DNA of 40,820 bases from Pseudomonas amygdali. Its GTDB lineage: Bacteria; Pseudomonadota; Gammaproteobacteria; Pseudomonadales; Pseudomonadaceae. Below the pieces are notes generated by a model. That model did no database searches. It was not told the origin of the DNA and worked only from the letters and a program-made list of their open reading frames with translations. How positions within the stretch are numbered: position 1 is the stretch's first letter; every line of letters starts with the position of its first letter. The stretch is taken from contig NZ_LKBW01000267.1 of the NCBI RefSeq assembly GCF_002699855.1, positions 1-40,820 of the forward strand, in the 5' to 3' direction. Both the position numbers and the translations under genes were made by a program. Of the stretch, positions 16,587-25,300 are shown one piece after another.

Positions 16587-16606
16587 CGGCAGGCGCACGC
16601 CTGCCG
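16587..16606. other. Hairpin in the emrR-emrA gap
   Basis: CGGCAGGC (16587-16594) and GCCTGCCG (16599-16606) form a perfect 8-bp stem with loop GCAC. There is no T-run. It may modulate readthrough from emrR into emrA or protect mRNA ends. Confidence 0.45.
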
Positions 16607-16619
16607 ACAGGTCTGCCGC

Positions 16620-17108
16620 TCAGCTTTTAGCTTTGGGGTTGAAGCTCAGACGAGTCAGGGTGATGTGGTCATCGGCGGCCACCAGTACCTTGGTGAGAAT
16701 CCTTGTCAGGGTCTCGACCTCATCACTGTCGAGCGCGGCAAAGGTGTCATTCATGGCGTCCGCACCAATCTGCGGCAGCAGGTCAGAGAGCGCCTGCCCC
16801 TGCTCCGTCAGCGCCAGGCGCACCTGGCGACGATCAGTCGCTGACCGCTGGCGCACAACCAGCCCTTTCTGCTCCAGACGATCGAGCATGCGGGTCATCG
16901 AACCGCTGTCCAGCGACAGGTGACGACACAATTCCACAGGGGTGTCGGTCGAGAACTGGGCAATGATGATCAGCACCTTGAACTGCGCGAACGTCACGTC
17001 ATAAGGCAGCAGGTACTTGTCGAGCATGCGGTCTTTGAGCGCATTGGTACGACCGACCAGCAGCCCGATCAGGCTGGAATCGAAATTGTCGGGGCTGAAA
17101 TGTTTCAA
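16620..17108 (-). CDS. emrR: MarR-family repressor of the emr operon (EmrR-like)
   Basis: This 162-aa winged-helix regulator has a dimerising N-terminal helix (GLLVGRTNALKDRML), a recognition region (PVELCRHLSLDSGSMTRMLDRLEQKGLV) and the MarR wing with the conserved DRRQVRLALTEQG. MarR/EmrR proteins repress efflux genes until a hydrophobic ligand binds. It is the first gene of the emrR-emrA-emrB operon. Its own promoter contains two identical palindromes that fit MarR dimer sites, so it probably represses itself and the pump. The start at 17108 lacks a strong Shine-Dalgarno sequence, but it agrees with the MKHF...PDNF start of relatives. Confidence 0.9.
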   Translation of the reverse strand: MKHFSPDNFDSSLIGLLVGRTNALKDRMLDKYLLPYDVTFAQFKVLIIIAQFSTDTPVELCRHLSLDSGSMTRMLDRLEQKGLVVRQRSATDRRQVRLALTEQGQALSDLLPQIGADAMNDTFAALDSDEVETLTRILTKVLVAADDHITLTRLSFNPKAKS

Positions 17109-17124
17109 GAAATCATCCAGATAG

Positions 17125-17174
17125 CTGCCTAGGCAGTGATTGCAAAATATTACTGCCTAGGCAGCCGCTGTCAA
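17125..17174 (-). promoter_or_regulatory. emrR promoter with two identical palindromic operators
   Basis: On the minus strand, TTGACA (17174-17169) and TAATAT (17152-17147) are 16 bases apart, a near-consensus sigma-70 promoter. The perfect palindrome CTGCCTAGGCAG occupies 17153-17164, inside the spacer. A second identical copy at 17125-17136 begins a few bases past the expected start near 17140. Binding of a repressor at either site would block RNA polymerase. The palindrome centres are 28 bases apart, nearly three helical turns. EmrR is the obvious candidate ligand. Confidence 0.8.
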
Positions 17175-17208
17175 AGCATTTATTAGCTTGCTTACTAAAT
17201 ACCCATAA

Positions 17209-17239
17209 AAAAACGACCGCTGGCAAGGCGGTCGTTTTT
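17209..17239 (-). terminator. Rho-independent terminator after miaE
   Basis: AAAAACGACCGC (17209-17220) and GCGGTCGTTTTT (17228-17239) pair around a 7-base loop. A- and T-runs on both sides make it potentially bidirectional. It ends the miaE transcript and insulates the emr promoter. Confidence 0.88.
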
Positions 17240-17257
17240 GAAGGTGCGCGCGGGGAA

Positions 17258-17869
17258 TCAGGCGGCGACGGGCACACCACTGTGAAAGCGAAACTCTTCG
17301 TCAGGGCTTTCGATCAGCTCACGCTCGGCCAGACGGATTTCCTCGATCTTGGCATCGACATCAGCCTTGTCGCCGTAGCTGTAAGCCAGCTTGAGATAAT
17401 CCTGAAAATGCCGCGCTTCGGATTTCAGCAGGCCGCCGTAGAATTTGGCCAGCTCTTCGTCCAGGTGAGGCACCAGCGCAGCGAAGCGCTCACAGGAACG
17501 GGCCTCGACAATGGCACCGACGATCAGCGCGTCGGTCAGTCGGTAAGGATTGTGATTGCGCACAAGTTTGCGCAGCGCTCCGGCATAACGCGCCGAGCTG
17601 ATGTTGGCCATAGGGATCTGGCGCTTTCTGATTATGCTGATCACTTGCTCGAAATGGCGCAGCTCTTCCCGAGCCAGACGCGACATCTTGCTCAACAGGT
17701 CGAACTTGTCGTTGTACTGAAACATGAACTGAAACGCAGCCCCGGCCGCCTTCTTCTCATTGTTCGCATGGTCGATCAGCAAGATATCCAGGTTGCGCAA
17801 CGCGGCCTGAACCCAGCTGTCGGGGGTGCGGCAAAGCAGGAAGGCTTCGATTTCGGGGATCGGGTACAT
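17258..17869 (-). CDS. miaE: tRNA-(ms2io6A)-hydroxylase MiaE
   Basis: MiaE is a non-haem di-iron monooxygenase that hydroxylates the isopentenyl group of ms2i6A at position 37 of tRNAs reading UNN codons. The 203-aa all-helical protein shows ferritin-like iron-ligand motifs: EELRHFEQV (ExxH), EARSCERF and SEARHFQDYLKLA (ExxH again). I took the ATG at 17869 (MYPIPEIEAFL) because family members start near PEIxAFL; an ATG at 17947 would add 26 unrelated residues. It is followed by a good terminator. Confidence 0.9.
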   Translation of the reverse strand: MYPIPEIEAFLLCRTPDSWVQAALRNLDILLIDHANNEKKAAGAAFQFMFQYNDKFDLLSKMSRLAREELRHFEQVISIIRKRQIPMANISSARYAGALRKLVRNHNPYRLTDALIVGAIVEARSCERFAALVPHLDEELAKFYGGLLKSEARHFQDYLKLAYSYGDKADVDAKIEEIRLAERELIESPDEEFRFHSGVPVAA

Positions 17870-17965
17870 AAGCTCACAGAATGACAGAGAGACAAAGCCA
17901 GGCATTATACGAGGAGCGACGATGCCTCGCGATACAAATGCATGCAATGAAGGACGGCTGCCTGA

Positions 17966-18436
17966 TCAGGCCCCGAACGCATCGCGCAGAAAGCCCGGTG
18001 CGATGTAACGCTGATAATGCGCCTCGGACAGCAGGAAAAACTCGCGATCGATCGCATCGCGCAATTCCGGCAGCGTCCAGTCACGAAACTCCGGCAGCAG
18101 CACAAAGCCGTAGGCCTCAACCTGACTGATGACCCGTGCGCCGCGCGCGATCAACTGGTAGGCCCAGCAATACTCGGACTGATGCGGCACGAAACGGATC
18201 TTGCGCTGGGTGAGCTGCGCGCGCAGCTTGTCGGCATCGAAGACTTCAAGCTTGGCAGTCATCACCTGGACCAGCAATTGTTCCAGACGCAGCCATACCG
18301 CTCTTTTTTCATCCTCGTTATAGCCGTTCCAGTGGATGACCTCGTGGTGGAACCGCTTGCAGCCACGGCACACCAGGTCCCCATAAACAGTGGAGCAAAG
18401 GCCGACGCAGGGGGTTTTGATAATGTAATCGGGCAT
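17966..18436 (-). CDS. DUF1289 domain protein with a C-terminal extension
   Basis: The 156-aa protein begins with a DUF1289 cysteine set at residues 10, 14, 23 and 26 (C-x3-C-x8-C-x2-C), followed by KRFHHEVIHWNGYNEDEKRAVW. A domain of about 110 residues follows (KLRAQLTQRKIRFVPHQ, then ISQVEAYGFVLLPEFRDW, then APGFLRDAFGA). The cysteines may bind metal. The function is unknown. It precedes miaE on the same strand, 96 bases upstream of the miaE ATG, and may be co-transcribed. It diverges from acnB. Confidence 0.82.
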   Translation of the reverse strand: MPDYIIKTPCVGLCSTVYGDLVCRGCKRFHHEVIHWNGYNEDEKRAVWLRLEQLLVQVMTAKLEVFDADKLRAQLTQRKIRFVPHQSEYCWAYQLIARGARVISQVEAYGFVLLPEFRDWTLPELRDAIDREFFLLSEAHYQRYIAPGFLRDAFGA

Positions 18437-18838
18437 GTCAGGCAGGACTGGGGAAGGCGAAACAGGGGCTCATGTTAGCCCTTTGTCTAAGCAAGTTCAC
18501 CCCCGAAGATGTAGGGGCTAACTTACCTTTAGCGAAGTTTTGGCGTAGAATCAGCGAGCCTTTTAAGGCGCCAATGTCCGTTGGAAGCTGTTTTCAAAGC
18601 GTCACGAGCACAGTCAGGTTAACCCCGCATTGCGGCGTCGACAGGCCATTCCCTCATCAAGAATGGCCGTGTCGACCGTCACTCCCCCCGTTCTGCAGGC
18701 GTAAAACTTTGAAAACAGCTTCTGTTAGGAATCGCCGACACCCTGCCAACAAGGCTCAATAAGCCTTGCGTGGGTACGGACGATTTCTGGATGAGCGTCC
18801 CGGACACCCATTTGGGACCACTGATGAGGGTTAATACT
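18437..18838 (+). promoter_or_regulatory. Long structured leader of acnB
   Basis: The gap between the divergent DUF1289 gene and acnB is 402 bases. TTACCT-N16-TAGAAT (-10 at 18546-18551) is a weak candidate promoter, which would give a leader of about 280 bases. Inside it, GAAGCTGTTTTCAAAG (18584-18599) is the exact reverse complement of 18707-18722. Nested within are GTCGACAGGCCATTC (18637-18651) and its near-perfect complement at 18661-18676, with one extra base. The two nested stems form a 139-base palindromic unit. It could be a cis-acting RNA controlling acnB, a separate small RNA, or a small palindromic mobile unit. Confidence 0.55.
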
Positions 18839-21439
18839 GTGCTTGAAGCCTACCGTAAACACATCGAAGAGCGTGCCGCCCAGGGCATCGTGCCCCAGCC
18901 GCTTAACGCCGAACAAACTGCAGGCCTGGTCGAGCTGCTGAAGAATCCCCCGGCTGGCGAAGAAGCTTTCCTTGTCGATCTGATCACCAACCGCGTTCCG
19001 CCAGGCGTTGACGAAGCCGCTTACGTAAAGGCCGGTTTCCTGTCTGCCCTGGCCAAGGGCGAAGCCACTTCTCCCCTGATCGACAAAAAACGTGCAACCG
19101 AACTGTTGGGCACCATGCAGGGCGGCTACAACATCGTCACCCTGGTTGAACTGCTCGACGACGCCACCCTCGCGCCGGTCGCCGCCGAACAGCTCAAGCA
19201 CACCCTGCTGATGTTCGATGCCTTCCACGACGTGGCCGAAAAAGCCAAAAACGGCAACGCTCACGCCAAGGCTGTCCTGCAGTCCTGGGCTGACGGCGAG
19301 TGGTTCAAGAAGCGTCCGACGCTGGCCGACAAGATCAGCCTGCGCGTCTTCAAGGTCACCGGCGAAACCAACACCGATGACCTGTCCCCGGCACCTGATG
19401 CCTGGTCCCGTCCGGATATCCCGTTGCACGCCCTTGCCATGTTGAAAATGGCCCGTGACGGTATCGTTCCAGACGTTCAGGGCTCTATCGGCCCGATGAA
19501 ACAGATCGAAGAAATGCGCGGTCAGGGTTTCCCTATTGCCTACGTCGGCGACGTGGTCGGTACCGGTTCCTCGCGTAAATCGGCAACCAACTCGGTACTG
19601 TGGTTCTTCGGCGACGACGTTCCTTACGTGCCGAACAAGCGTGCCGGTGGTTTCTGCTTCGGCAGCAAGATTGCCCCGATCTTTTACAACACCATGGAAG
19701 ATGCTGGCGCCCTGCCAATCGAATTCGATGTCTCGAACATCAACATGGGTGACGTGATCGACGTCTACCCGTACGCCGGCAAGGTGTGCAAGCACGACAG
19801 CGACGAAGTCATTACCACCTTCGAAATGAAGACCCCGGTGCTGCTCGACGAAGTTCGCGCAGGCGGTCGTATTCCGCTGATCATAGGTCGCGGCCTGACC
19901 AGCAAGGCGCGCGCCGAACTGGGCCTGCCTGAGTTCGACCTGTTCAAGACCCCTGACCAGCCAGCCGAAAGCACCAAGGGTTACACCCTGGCGCAGAAGA
20001 TGGTCGGCAAGGCGTGCGGCGTTGCAGGCGTTCGTCCTGGCACCTACTGCGAGCCGAAGATGACCACCGTCGGTTCCCAGGACACCACTGGCCCGATGAC
20101 CCGCGACGAGTTGAAAGACCTGGCATGCCTGGGCTTCTCGACCGACCTGGTCATGCAGTCGTTCTGCCACACTGCAGCCTATCCAAAGCCTATCGACGTC
20201 AAGACGCACCACACGCTGCCTGACTTCATCATGACCCGCGGCGGCGTTTCCCTGCGTCCAGGCGACGGCATCATCCACAGCTGGCTGAACCGCATGCTGC
20301 TGCCGGACACCGTCGGCACCGGTGGCGACTCGCACACCCGCTTCCCGATCGGTATCTCCTTCCCGGCCGGTTCCGGTCTGGTGGCGTTTGCCGCTGCTAC
20401 CGGCGTCATGCCGCTGGACATGCCTGAGTCGATCCTGGTTCGCTTCAAGGGCAAGATGCAACCCGGCATCACCCTGCGCGACCTGGTTCACGCCATTCCT
20501 TACTACGCCATTCAGGCTGGCCTGCTGACCGTAGAGAAGAAAGGCAAGAAGAACGCATTCTCCGGCCGCATCCTGGAAATCGAAGGCCTCGACAACCTGA
20601 GCATCGAGCAGGCTTTCGAGCTGTCCGACGCCTCTGCCGAGCGTTCGGCTGCCGGTTGCACCATCAAGCTGGCCAAAGAGCCGATCATTGAATACCTGAA
20701 TTCGAACATCACCCTGCTGCGCTGGATGATCGAACAGGGTTACGGTGATCCGCGCACCCTGGAGCGTCGTGCTCAGGCGATGGAAGCCTGGGTTGCCAAC
20801 CCGGAGCTGCTGGAAGCCGACAAGGACGCCGAGTACGCCGAAATCATCGAAATCGATCTGGCCGACGTCAAAGAGCCTGTGCTCTGCGCGCCGAACGACC
20901 CGGACGATGCCCGCCTGCTGTCTTCGGTACAGGGCGAGAAGATCGACGAAGTGTTCATCGGCTCCTGCATGACCAACATCGGCCACTTCCGCGCTGCGGG
21001 CAAGTTGCTGGATCAGGTCAAGGGCCAGCTGCCGACGCGTCTGTGGCTGTCGCCGCCGACCAAGATGGACGCTCACCAACTGACCGAAGAAGGCTACTAC
21101 GGCATCTACGGTAAGGCTGGCGCGCGTATGGAAATGCCGGGCTGCTCGCTGTGCATGGGTAACCAGGCACGCGTGGAACCGAACTCGACCGTAGTGTCGA
21201 CGTCGACCCGTAACTTCCCGAACCGTCTGGGTGACGGCGCGAACGTCTACCTGGCCTCCGCCGAGCTGGCGTCCGTTGCTTCGATTCTGGGTCGCCTGCC
21301 GACCGTCGAAGAGTACATGGGCTACGCCAACCAGATCGACACCATGGCAGCGGACGTGTACCGCTACCTGAGCTTCGATCAGATCGCCGAGTTCCTTGAA
21401 GCCGCTGCGAACGCCAACATCCCGGCCGTTCAAGTGTAA
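18839..21439 (+). CDS. acnB: Aconitate hydratase B (bifunctional aconitase/2-methylisocitrate dehydratase)
   Basis: AcnB isomerises citrate to isocitrate in the TCA cycle and can dehydrate 2-methylisocitrate. I chose the GTG at 18839 because the protein then begins [15 protein letters not shown], as AcnB does, with GAGG about 10 bases upstream. The product is 866 aa (E. coli 865). The 4Fe-4S ligands fall at Cys710 (GSCMTN), Cys769 and Cys772 (CSLCMGN), the same numbers as in E. coli. The N-terminal HEAT-like domain, the mobile domain with GTGSSRKS, and GGDSHTRFP are all present. Apo-AcnB of E. coli binds mRNA, so self-regulation through the structured leader is conceivable (inference). A terminator follows at 21465-21489. 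Confidence 0.96.
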   Translation: MLEAYRKHIEERAAQGIVPQPLNAEQTAGLVELLKNPPAGEEAFLVDLITNRVPPGVDEAAYVKAGFLSALAKGEATSPLIDKKRATELLGTMQGGYNIVTLVELLDDATLAPVAAEQLKHTLLMFDAFHDVAEKAKNGNAHAKAVLQSWADGEWFKKRPTLADKISLRVFKVTGETNTDDLSPAPDAWSRPDIPLHALAMLKMARDGIVPDVQGSIGPMKQIEEMRGQGFPIAYVGDVVGTGSSRKSATNSVLWFFGDDVPYVPNKRAGGFCFGSKIAPIFYNTMEDAGALPIEFDVSNINMGDVIDVYPYAGKVCKHDSDEVITTFEMKTPVLLDEVRAGGRIPLIIGRGLTSKARAELGLPEFDLFKTPDQPAESTKGYTLAQKMVGKACGVAGVRPGTYCEPKMTTVGSQDTTGPMTRDELKDLACLGFSTDLVMQSFCHTAAYPKPIDVKTHHTLPDFIMTRGGVSLRPGDGIIHSWLNRMLLPDTVGTGGDSHTRFPIGISFPAGSGLVAFAAATGVMPLDMPESILVRFKGKMQPGITLRDLVHAIPYYAIQAGLLTVEKKGKKNAFSGRILEIEGLDNLSIEQAFELSDASAERSAAGCTIKLAKEPIIEYLNSNITLLRWMIEQGYGDPRTLERRAQAMEAWVANPELLEADKDAEYAEIIEIDLADVKEPVLCAPNDPDDARLLSSVQGEKIDEVFIGSCMTNIGHFRAAGKLLDQVKGQLPTRLWLSPPTKMDAHQLTEEGYYGIYGKAGARMEMPGCSLCMGNQARVEPNSTVVSTSTRNFPNRLGDGANVYLASAELASVASILGRLPTVEEYMGYANQIDTMAADVYRYLSFDQIAEFLEAAANANIPAVQV

Positions 21440-21464
21440 GCACGAAAGCAGGCGTTAAAAGAAC

Positions 21465-21489
21465 CCCATCCTCGTGATGGGTTTTTTTT
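21465..21489 (+). terminator. Rho-independent terminator of acnB
   Basis: CCCATC (21465-21470) pairs with GATGGG (21476-21481) around a 5-base loop, followed by eight T. It lies 25 bases past the acnB stop. Confidence 0.85.
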
Positions 21490-21548
21490 GTTTGAATCAC
21501 CCTCGTACATATATTTTTCACATTCGGATGGCTATAGTAGCGACCCTT

Positions 21549-21715
21549 GTTGGGGAGTAGCCTGCTCTTGACTCCGGTCACTGAGCGTTCGCATCAACAT
21601 TCTCGGCTGCATGCCGTGGTGCGGACACCTTCTGGTTGGCGAGACCAACGATGCATCCATGCCTAAAGTCGGGCGTGTGGTTGCGTCGTTGACTCATAGC
21701 CCGACTGGATATAAC
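21549..21715 (+). ncRNA. yybP-ykoY manganese riboswitch
   Basis: The leader of mntP opens with TTGGGGAGTAGCCTGCT, with the conserved GGGGAGTAG at 21552-21560. It continues through a long GC-rich structured stretch, including GGCGAGACCAACG. That is the hallmark of the yybP-ykoY class, which senses Mn2+ and usually sits upstream of Mn exporters of the MntP and related families. A TATAGT -10-like hexamer lies just upstream at 21533-21538, without a clear -35. Exact helices were not computed; the call rests on the GGGGAGUAG motif and the gene that follows. Confidence 0.85.
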
Positions 21716-21716
21716 C

Positions 21717-22286
21717 GTGAACCCGATTTCCCTCCTCTTTCTCGCGCTTGCCATGTCCACGGACGCCTTTGCTGCGGCCCTTGGTAAAGGAGCAAGCCTG
21801 CATAAACCGCGCTTTATCGAAGCGTTGCGTACCGGTTTGATATTCGGCGCTATCGAGACCATCACCCCGGTGATCGGTTGGGGCATCGGTCAGGTCGCCG
21901 CCCGCTTCGCTGAAAGCTGGGACCACTGGATTGCCTTCACCTTGTTGCTGGTACTGGGCCTGCACATGATCTACAACGGCATCAAACACGATGACGATGA
22001 AGAACAGGAAAAACCCGGCCAGCACTCGTTCTGGATTCTCGCCGTCACCGCATTCGCCACCAGCATCGATGCACTGGCGGTCGGCGTAGGTCTGGCATTT
22101 GTCGACGTCAATATCGTGATTGCCGCCCTGGCGATTGGCTTGGCAACCACGGTAATGGTCACCATCGGGGTGATGTTGGGCCGAGTGCTCGGCACCATGG
22201 TCGGCAAGCGCGCTGAAATCGTCGGCGGCATCGTATTGATCATCGTCGGCGCGACGATTCTGTACGAGCACCTGTCAGCGGCTTGA
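21717..22286 (+). CDS. mntP: Manganese efflux pump MntP
   Basis: MntP exports Mn2+ across the inner membrane. The 189-aa protein has six predicted helices arranged as two repeats, each with the conserved acidic motif: [16 protein letters not shown] near the N-terminus and [15 protein letters not shown] in the second half. A short acidic/charged loop ([13 protein letters not shown]) lies between them. The start is GTG at 21717, just after the riboswitch, so its ribosome site is likely sequestered or released by the RNA. A bidirectional terminator separates it from the converging gdhB. Confidence 0.95.
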   Translation: MNPISLLFLALAMSTDAFAAALGKGASLHKPRFIEALRTGLIFGAIETITPVIGWGIGQVAARFAESWDHWIAFTLLLVLGLHMIYNGIKHDDDEEQEKPGQHSFWILAVTAFATSIDALAVGVGLAFVDVNIVIAALAIGLATTVMVTIGVMLGRVLGTMVGKRAEIVGGIVLIIVGATILYEHLSAA

Positions 22287-22315
22287 TCGACAGCCTGAAG
22301 CCTGTAACCACGCAC

Positions 22316-22347
22316 AAAAAAAACGCATCTTTCGATGCGGTTTTTTT
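22316..22347. terminator. Bidirectional terminator between mntP and gdhB
   Basis: CGCATC (22324-22329) and GATGCG (22334-22339) form a 6-bp stem with loop TTTC. An A-tract on the left (22316-22323) and a T-tract on the right (22341-22347) let it serve both converging genes. Confidence 0.88.
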
Positions 22348-22372
22348 GCTTACGGCCTTGCTACGACAGCGG

Positions 22373-25300
22373 TCAGACCGTCAGGGCCTGCCCACTCATG
22401 GCCAGGTCCAGCAGCTCACGGTTGGCAACGGCGTACATGGCGTAATCCGTGCCGCTTGCCGCACGAAGCTCGACCAGCATGGCACGCCAGCGCTCGACCA
22501 TCAGCGAGTGCTGCTCCAGCCACAGGGCCAGACGCGCATCGATTTCCGAAGGACCGTCAGCCATTTGCAGGACCGACACGGTGATCGCCCGCTGTTGCCA
22601 GTCGACATCGTCACGGAACGCTTCACGCGCCAGGGCCTGCCAGTTGTTTTCCACCGGCAGGCTGCTGATCTGTTGCAAGTACCAGGTGATGTCCAGCGCG
22701 CTGCCCACGGCAAAGTACGCCTTGGCCACGTCGGCAGCGTTCTGCCCGGTCACGTCGGAGGCTTCGATGATCGGCAGCAGCGTGTACAGGTGCGTCGTAC
22801 CCGCCACCATACGCGCCAGCAGTTCCGGCACACCGGCTTCGACATAAGCCTGATAACGCGTCTGCCATATCTCGCGGGTAGGCCCGTCTTCCAGCAACTC
22901 GTCAAGCTTGAGGCCCAGTGCGGCGAGGTGCGGACCGAAGTGCGCCACGTCACGACCGGCATCCAGCTCGTTGCGACGACTGCGCAGGAACCAGCGCGTT
23001 GCACGACGCCCAAGACGCATCAGTTCATCCATCAGCGCCAGCTGGATCTCGGCGGAAACCTTGTAGTCCAGCGCTTCGATCTGACGGAACCAGTGCGGCA
23101 GGTGGAAGATGTCGCGCACAATCACGTAAGCACCGGCCACAGCCGCAGCACTCATGCCGGTCGACTCCTTGAGCCGCTGCACGAAGGTGATGCCCATGTG
23201 GTTGACCAGATCGTTGGCGATCTGGGTGCTGACGATCTCGCGTTTCAGACGATGACTGCGCATGGCCGTTGAAAATCTGGCCCCCAGCGATGGCGGGAAT
23301 GCAGTTTCCATATCGCGCGCCAGATAATCGTCATCCGGCACACGGGATTCCAGCAACGCTTCCTTGAGGTCGATCTTGCTGTAGGAGATCAATACCGACA
23401 GTTCGGCACGGCTCAAGCCCTGTTTGGCCGCCACCCGCTCGGCGATCTGCTCTTCAGCAGGCAGGAACTCAATGGCGCGGTCGAGCTTGCCACGGGCCTC
23501 CAGGTCATTCATCAGACGCTTGTATTCAGCAATCCGCTCGTAAGCACGGCGTGCTGCCAGTGACAGTGCCTGAGTCTGCTTGTAGTTGTTACCCAGCACC
23601 AGGTGGCCCACTTCGTCGGTCATGCTTTCGAGCAGCTGGTTGCGCTGCTTCTCGGTCATGTCACCGGCCTGCACCACCTCGTTGAGCAGGATCTTGATGT
23701 TCACTTCGTGGTCGGAGCAGTCCACACCACCGGCGTTGTCGATGAAGTCGGTGTTGGTCGCGCCGCCATTGAGGCCGAACTCGACACGGCCCAGCTGGGT
23801 CATGCCCAGGTTGCCGCCCTCGCCCACCACCTTGCAGCGCAGCTCATTGCCATCGACGCGCAGCGCATCGTTGGCCTTGTCGCCCACGTCGGCGTGCGAC
23901 TCCTCGCTGGACTTCACGTAGGTGCCGATGCCGCCGTTCCACAACAGATCGACCGGAGCCTTGAGCAACGCGTGGAGCAATTCGGTCGGGGTCAGCTTGT
24001 CAGCCTTGATGTCGAAGCGCGCCTTCATCTGCTCGGTAATGGCGATGCTCTTGAGGCTGCGCGGGAAGATCCCGCCGCCAGCGGACATGATGCTGGTGTC
24101 GTAGTCGGTCCAGGACGAGCGCGGCAGATTGAACAGGCGCTGGCGCTCGACAAAGCTGCTGGCCGGGTCCGGATTCGGATCGATGAAAATGTGCAGGTGG
24201 TTGAATGCGGCAACCAGTTGCAGCTTGTCGGACATCAGCAAGCCGTTGCCGAACACGTCACCGGCCATGTCGCCGATGCCGATCACACTGATGCTGTCCT
24301 GCTGGACATTGATGTCGCGCTCACGGAAGTGACGCTGCACGCCTACCCACGCGCCCTTGGCGGTGATGCCCATCTTCTTGTGGTCATAACCGGCCGAACC
24401 ACCGGACGCGAAAGCGTCACCCAGCCAGAAGCCGTAGTCGATGGCGATGCCGTTGGCGATGTCGGAAAAGGTAGCGGTGCCCTTGTCGGCTGCGACTACC
24501 AGATACGGGTCATCATCGTCATGACGCACCACATTGACCGGCGGTACCAGCACGCCTTCCTTGAGGTTGTCGGTGATGTCCAGCAGCCCCGAGATGAAGA
24601 TGCGGTAGCAGGCAATCGCTTCAGCCTGCACCTCATCACGGTTGCCAGTGGTCGGCAGACGGCGCGGCACAAAACCGCCCTTCGCGCCGACCGGCACGAT
24701 GACCGAGTTCTTCACCTGCTGGGCTTTTACCAGGCCCAGCACTTCGGTACGGAAGTCTTCTTCGCGATCAGACCAGCGCAGGCCGCCACGCGCCACGTTG
24801 CCGAAGCGCAGGTGCACGCCTTCGACGCGCGGCGAGTAGACGAAGATTTCAAACTTGGGCACCGGCTTTGGCAATTCGGGGATCAGGCGCGGGTTGAACT
24901 TGAAGCTGAAATAGCCCTTGCTCTGCCCGTTGGCATCAGCCTGATAGAAGTTGGTCCGCAGGGTCGCCTTGATCAGGTCCAGATAACGACGCAGGATGCG
25001 GTCTTCGTTGAGCACCTGAACGTCGTCCAGGGCAGTCAGAATCGCCTGTTCCAGACGCAGCTGCTTGTCATCCAGATCGTCGGAACCCAGCTTGCGCGCC
25101 AGGTAGAAACGGGTCTTGAACAGACGCGTCAGCTCGCGGGCAATGTCGGTGTGGTTGTTCAGCGTGCTGGCGATGTAGCCCAGATCGAAGCCCAGACGAA
25201 TCTGCTTCAGATAGCGCGCATAGGCACGCAGCAGCGCCACGTCGCGCCAAGGCAGACCGGCAGTCAGCACCAGACGGTTGAACGCATCGTTTTCGGCGTC

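Noticed and set aside
18725..21433. A 902-codon open frame on the strand opposite acnB
   Set aside because: It is a shadow of a highly conserved GC-rich gene. AcnB matches E. coli length and cysteine positions exactly, and the antisense translation has no recognisable domain.
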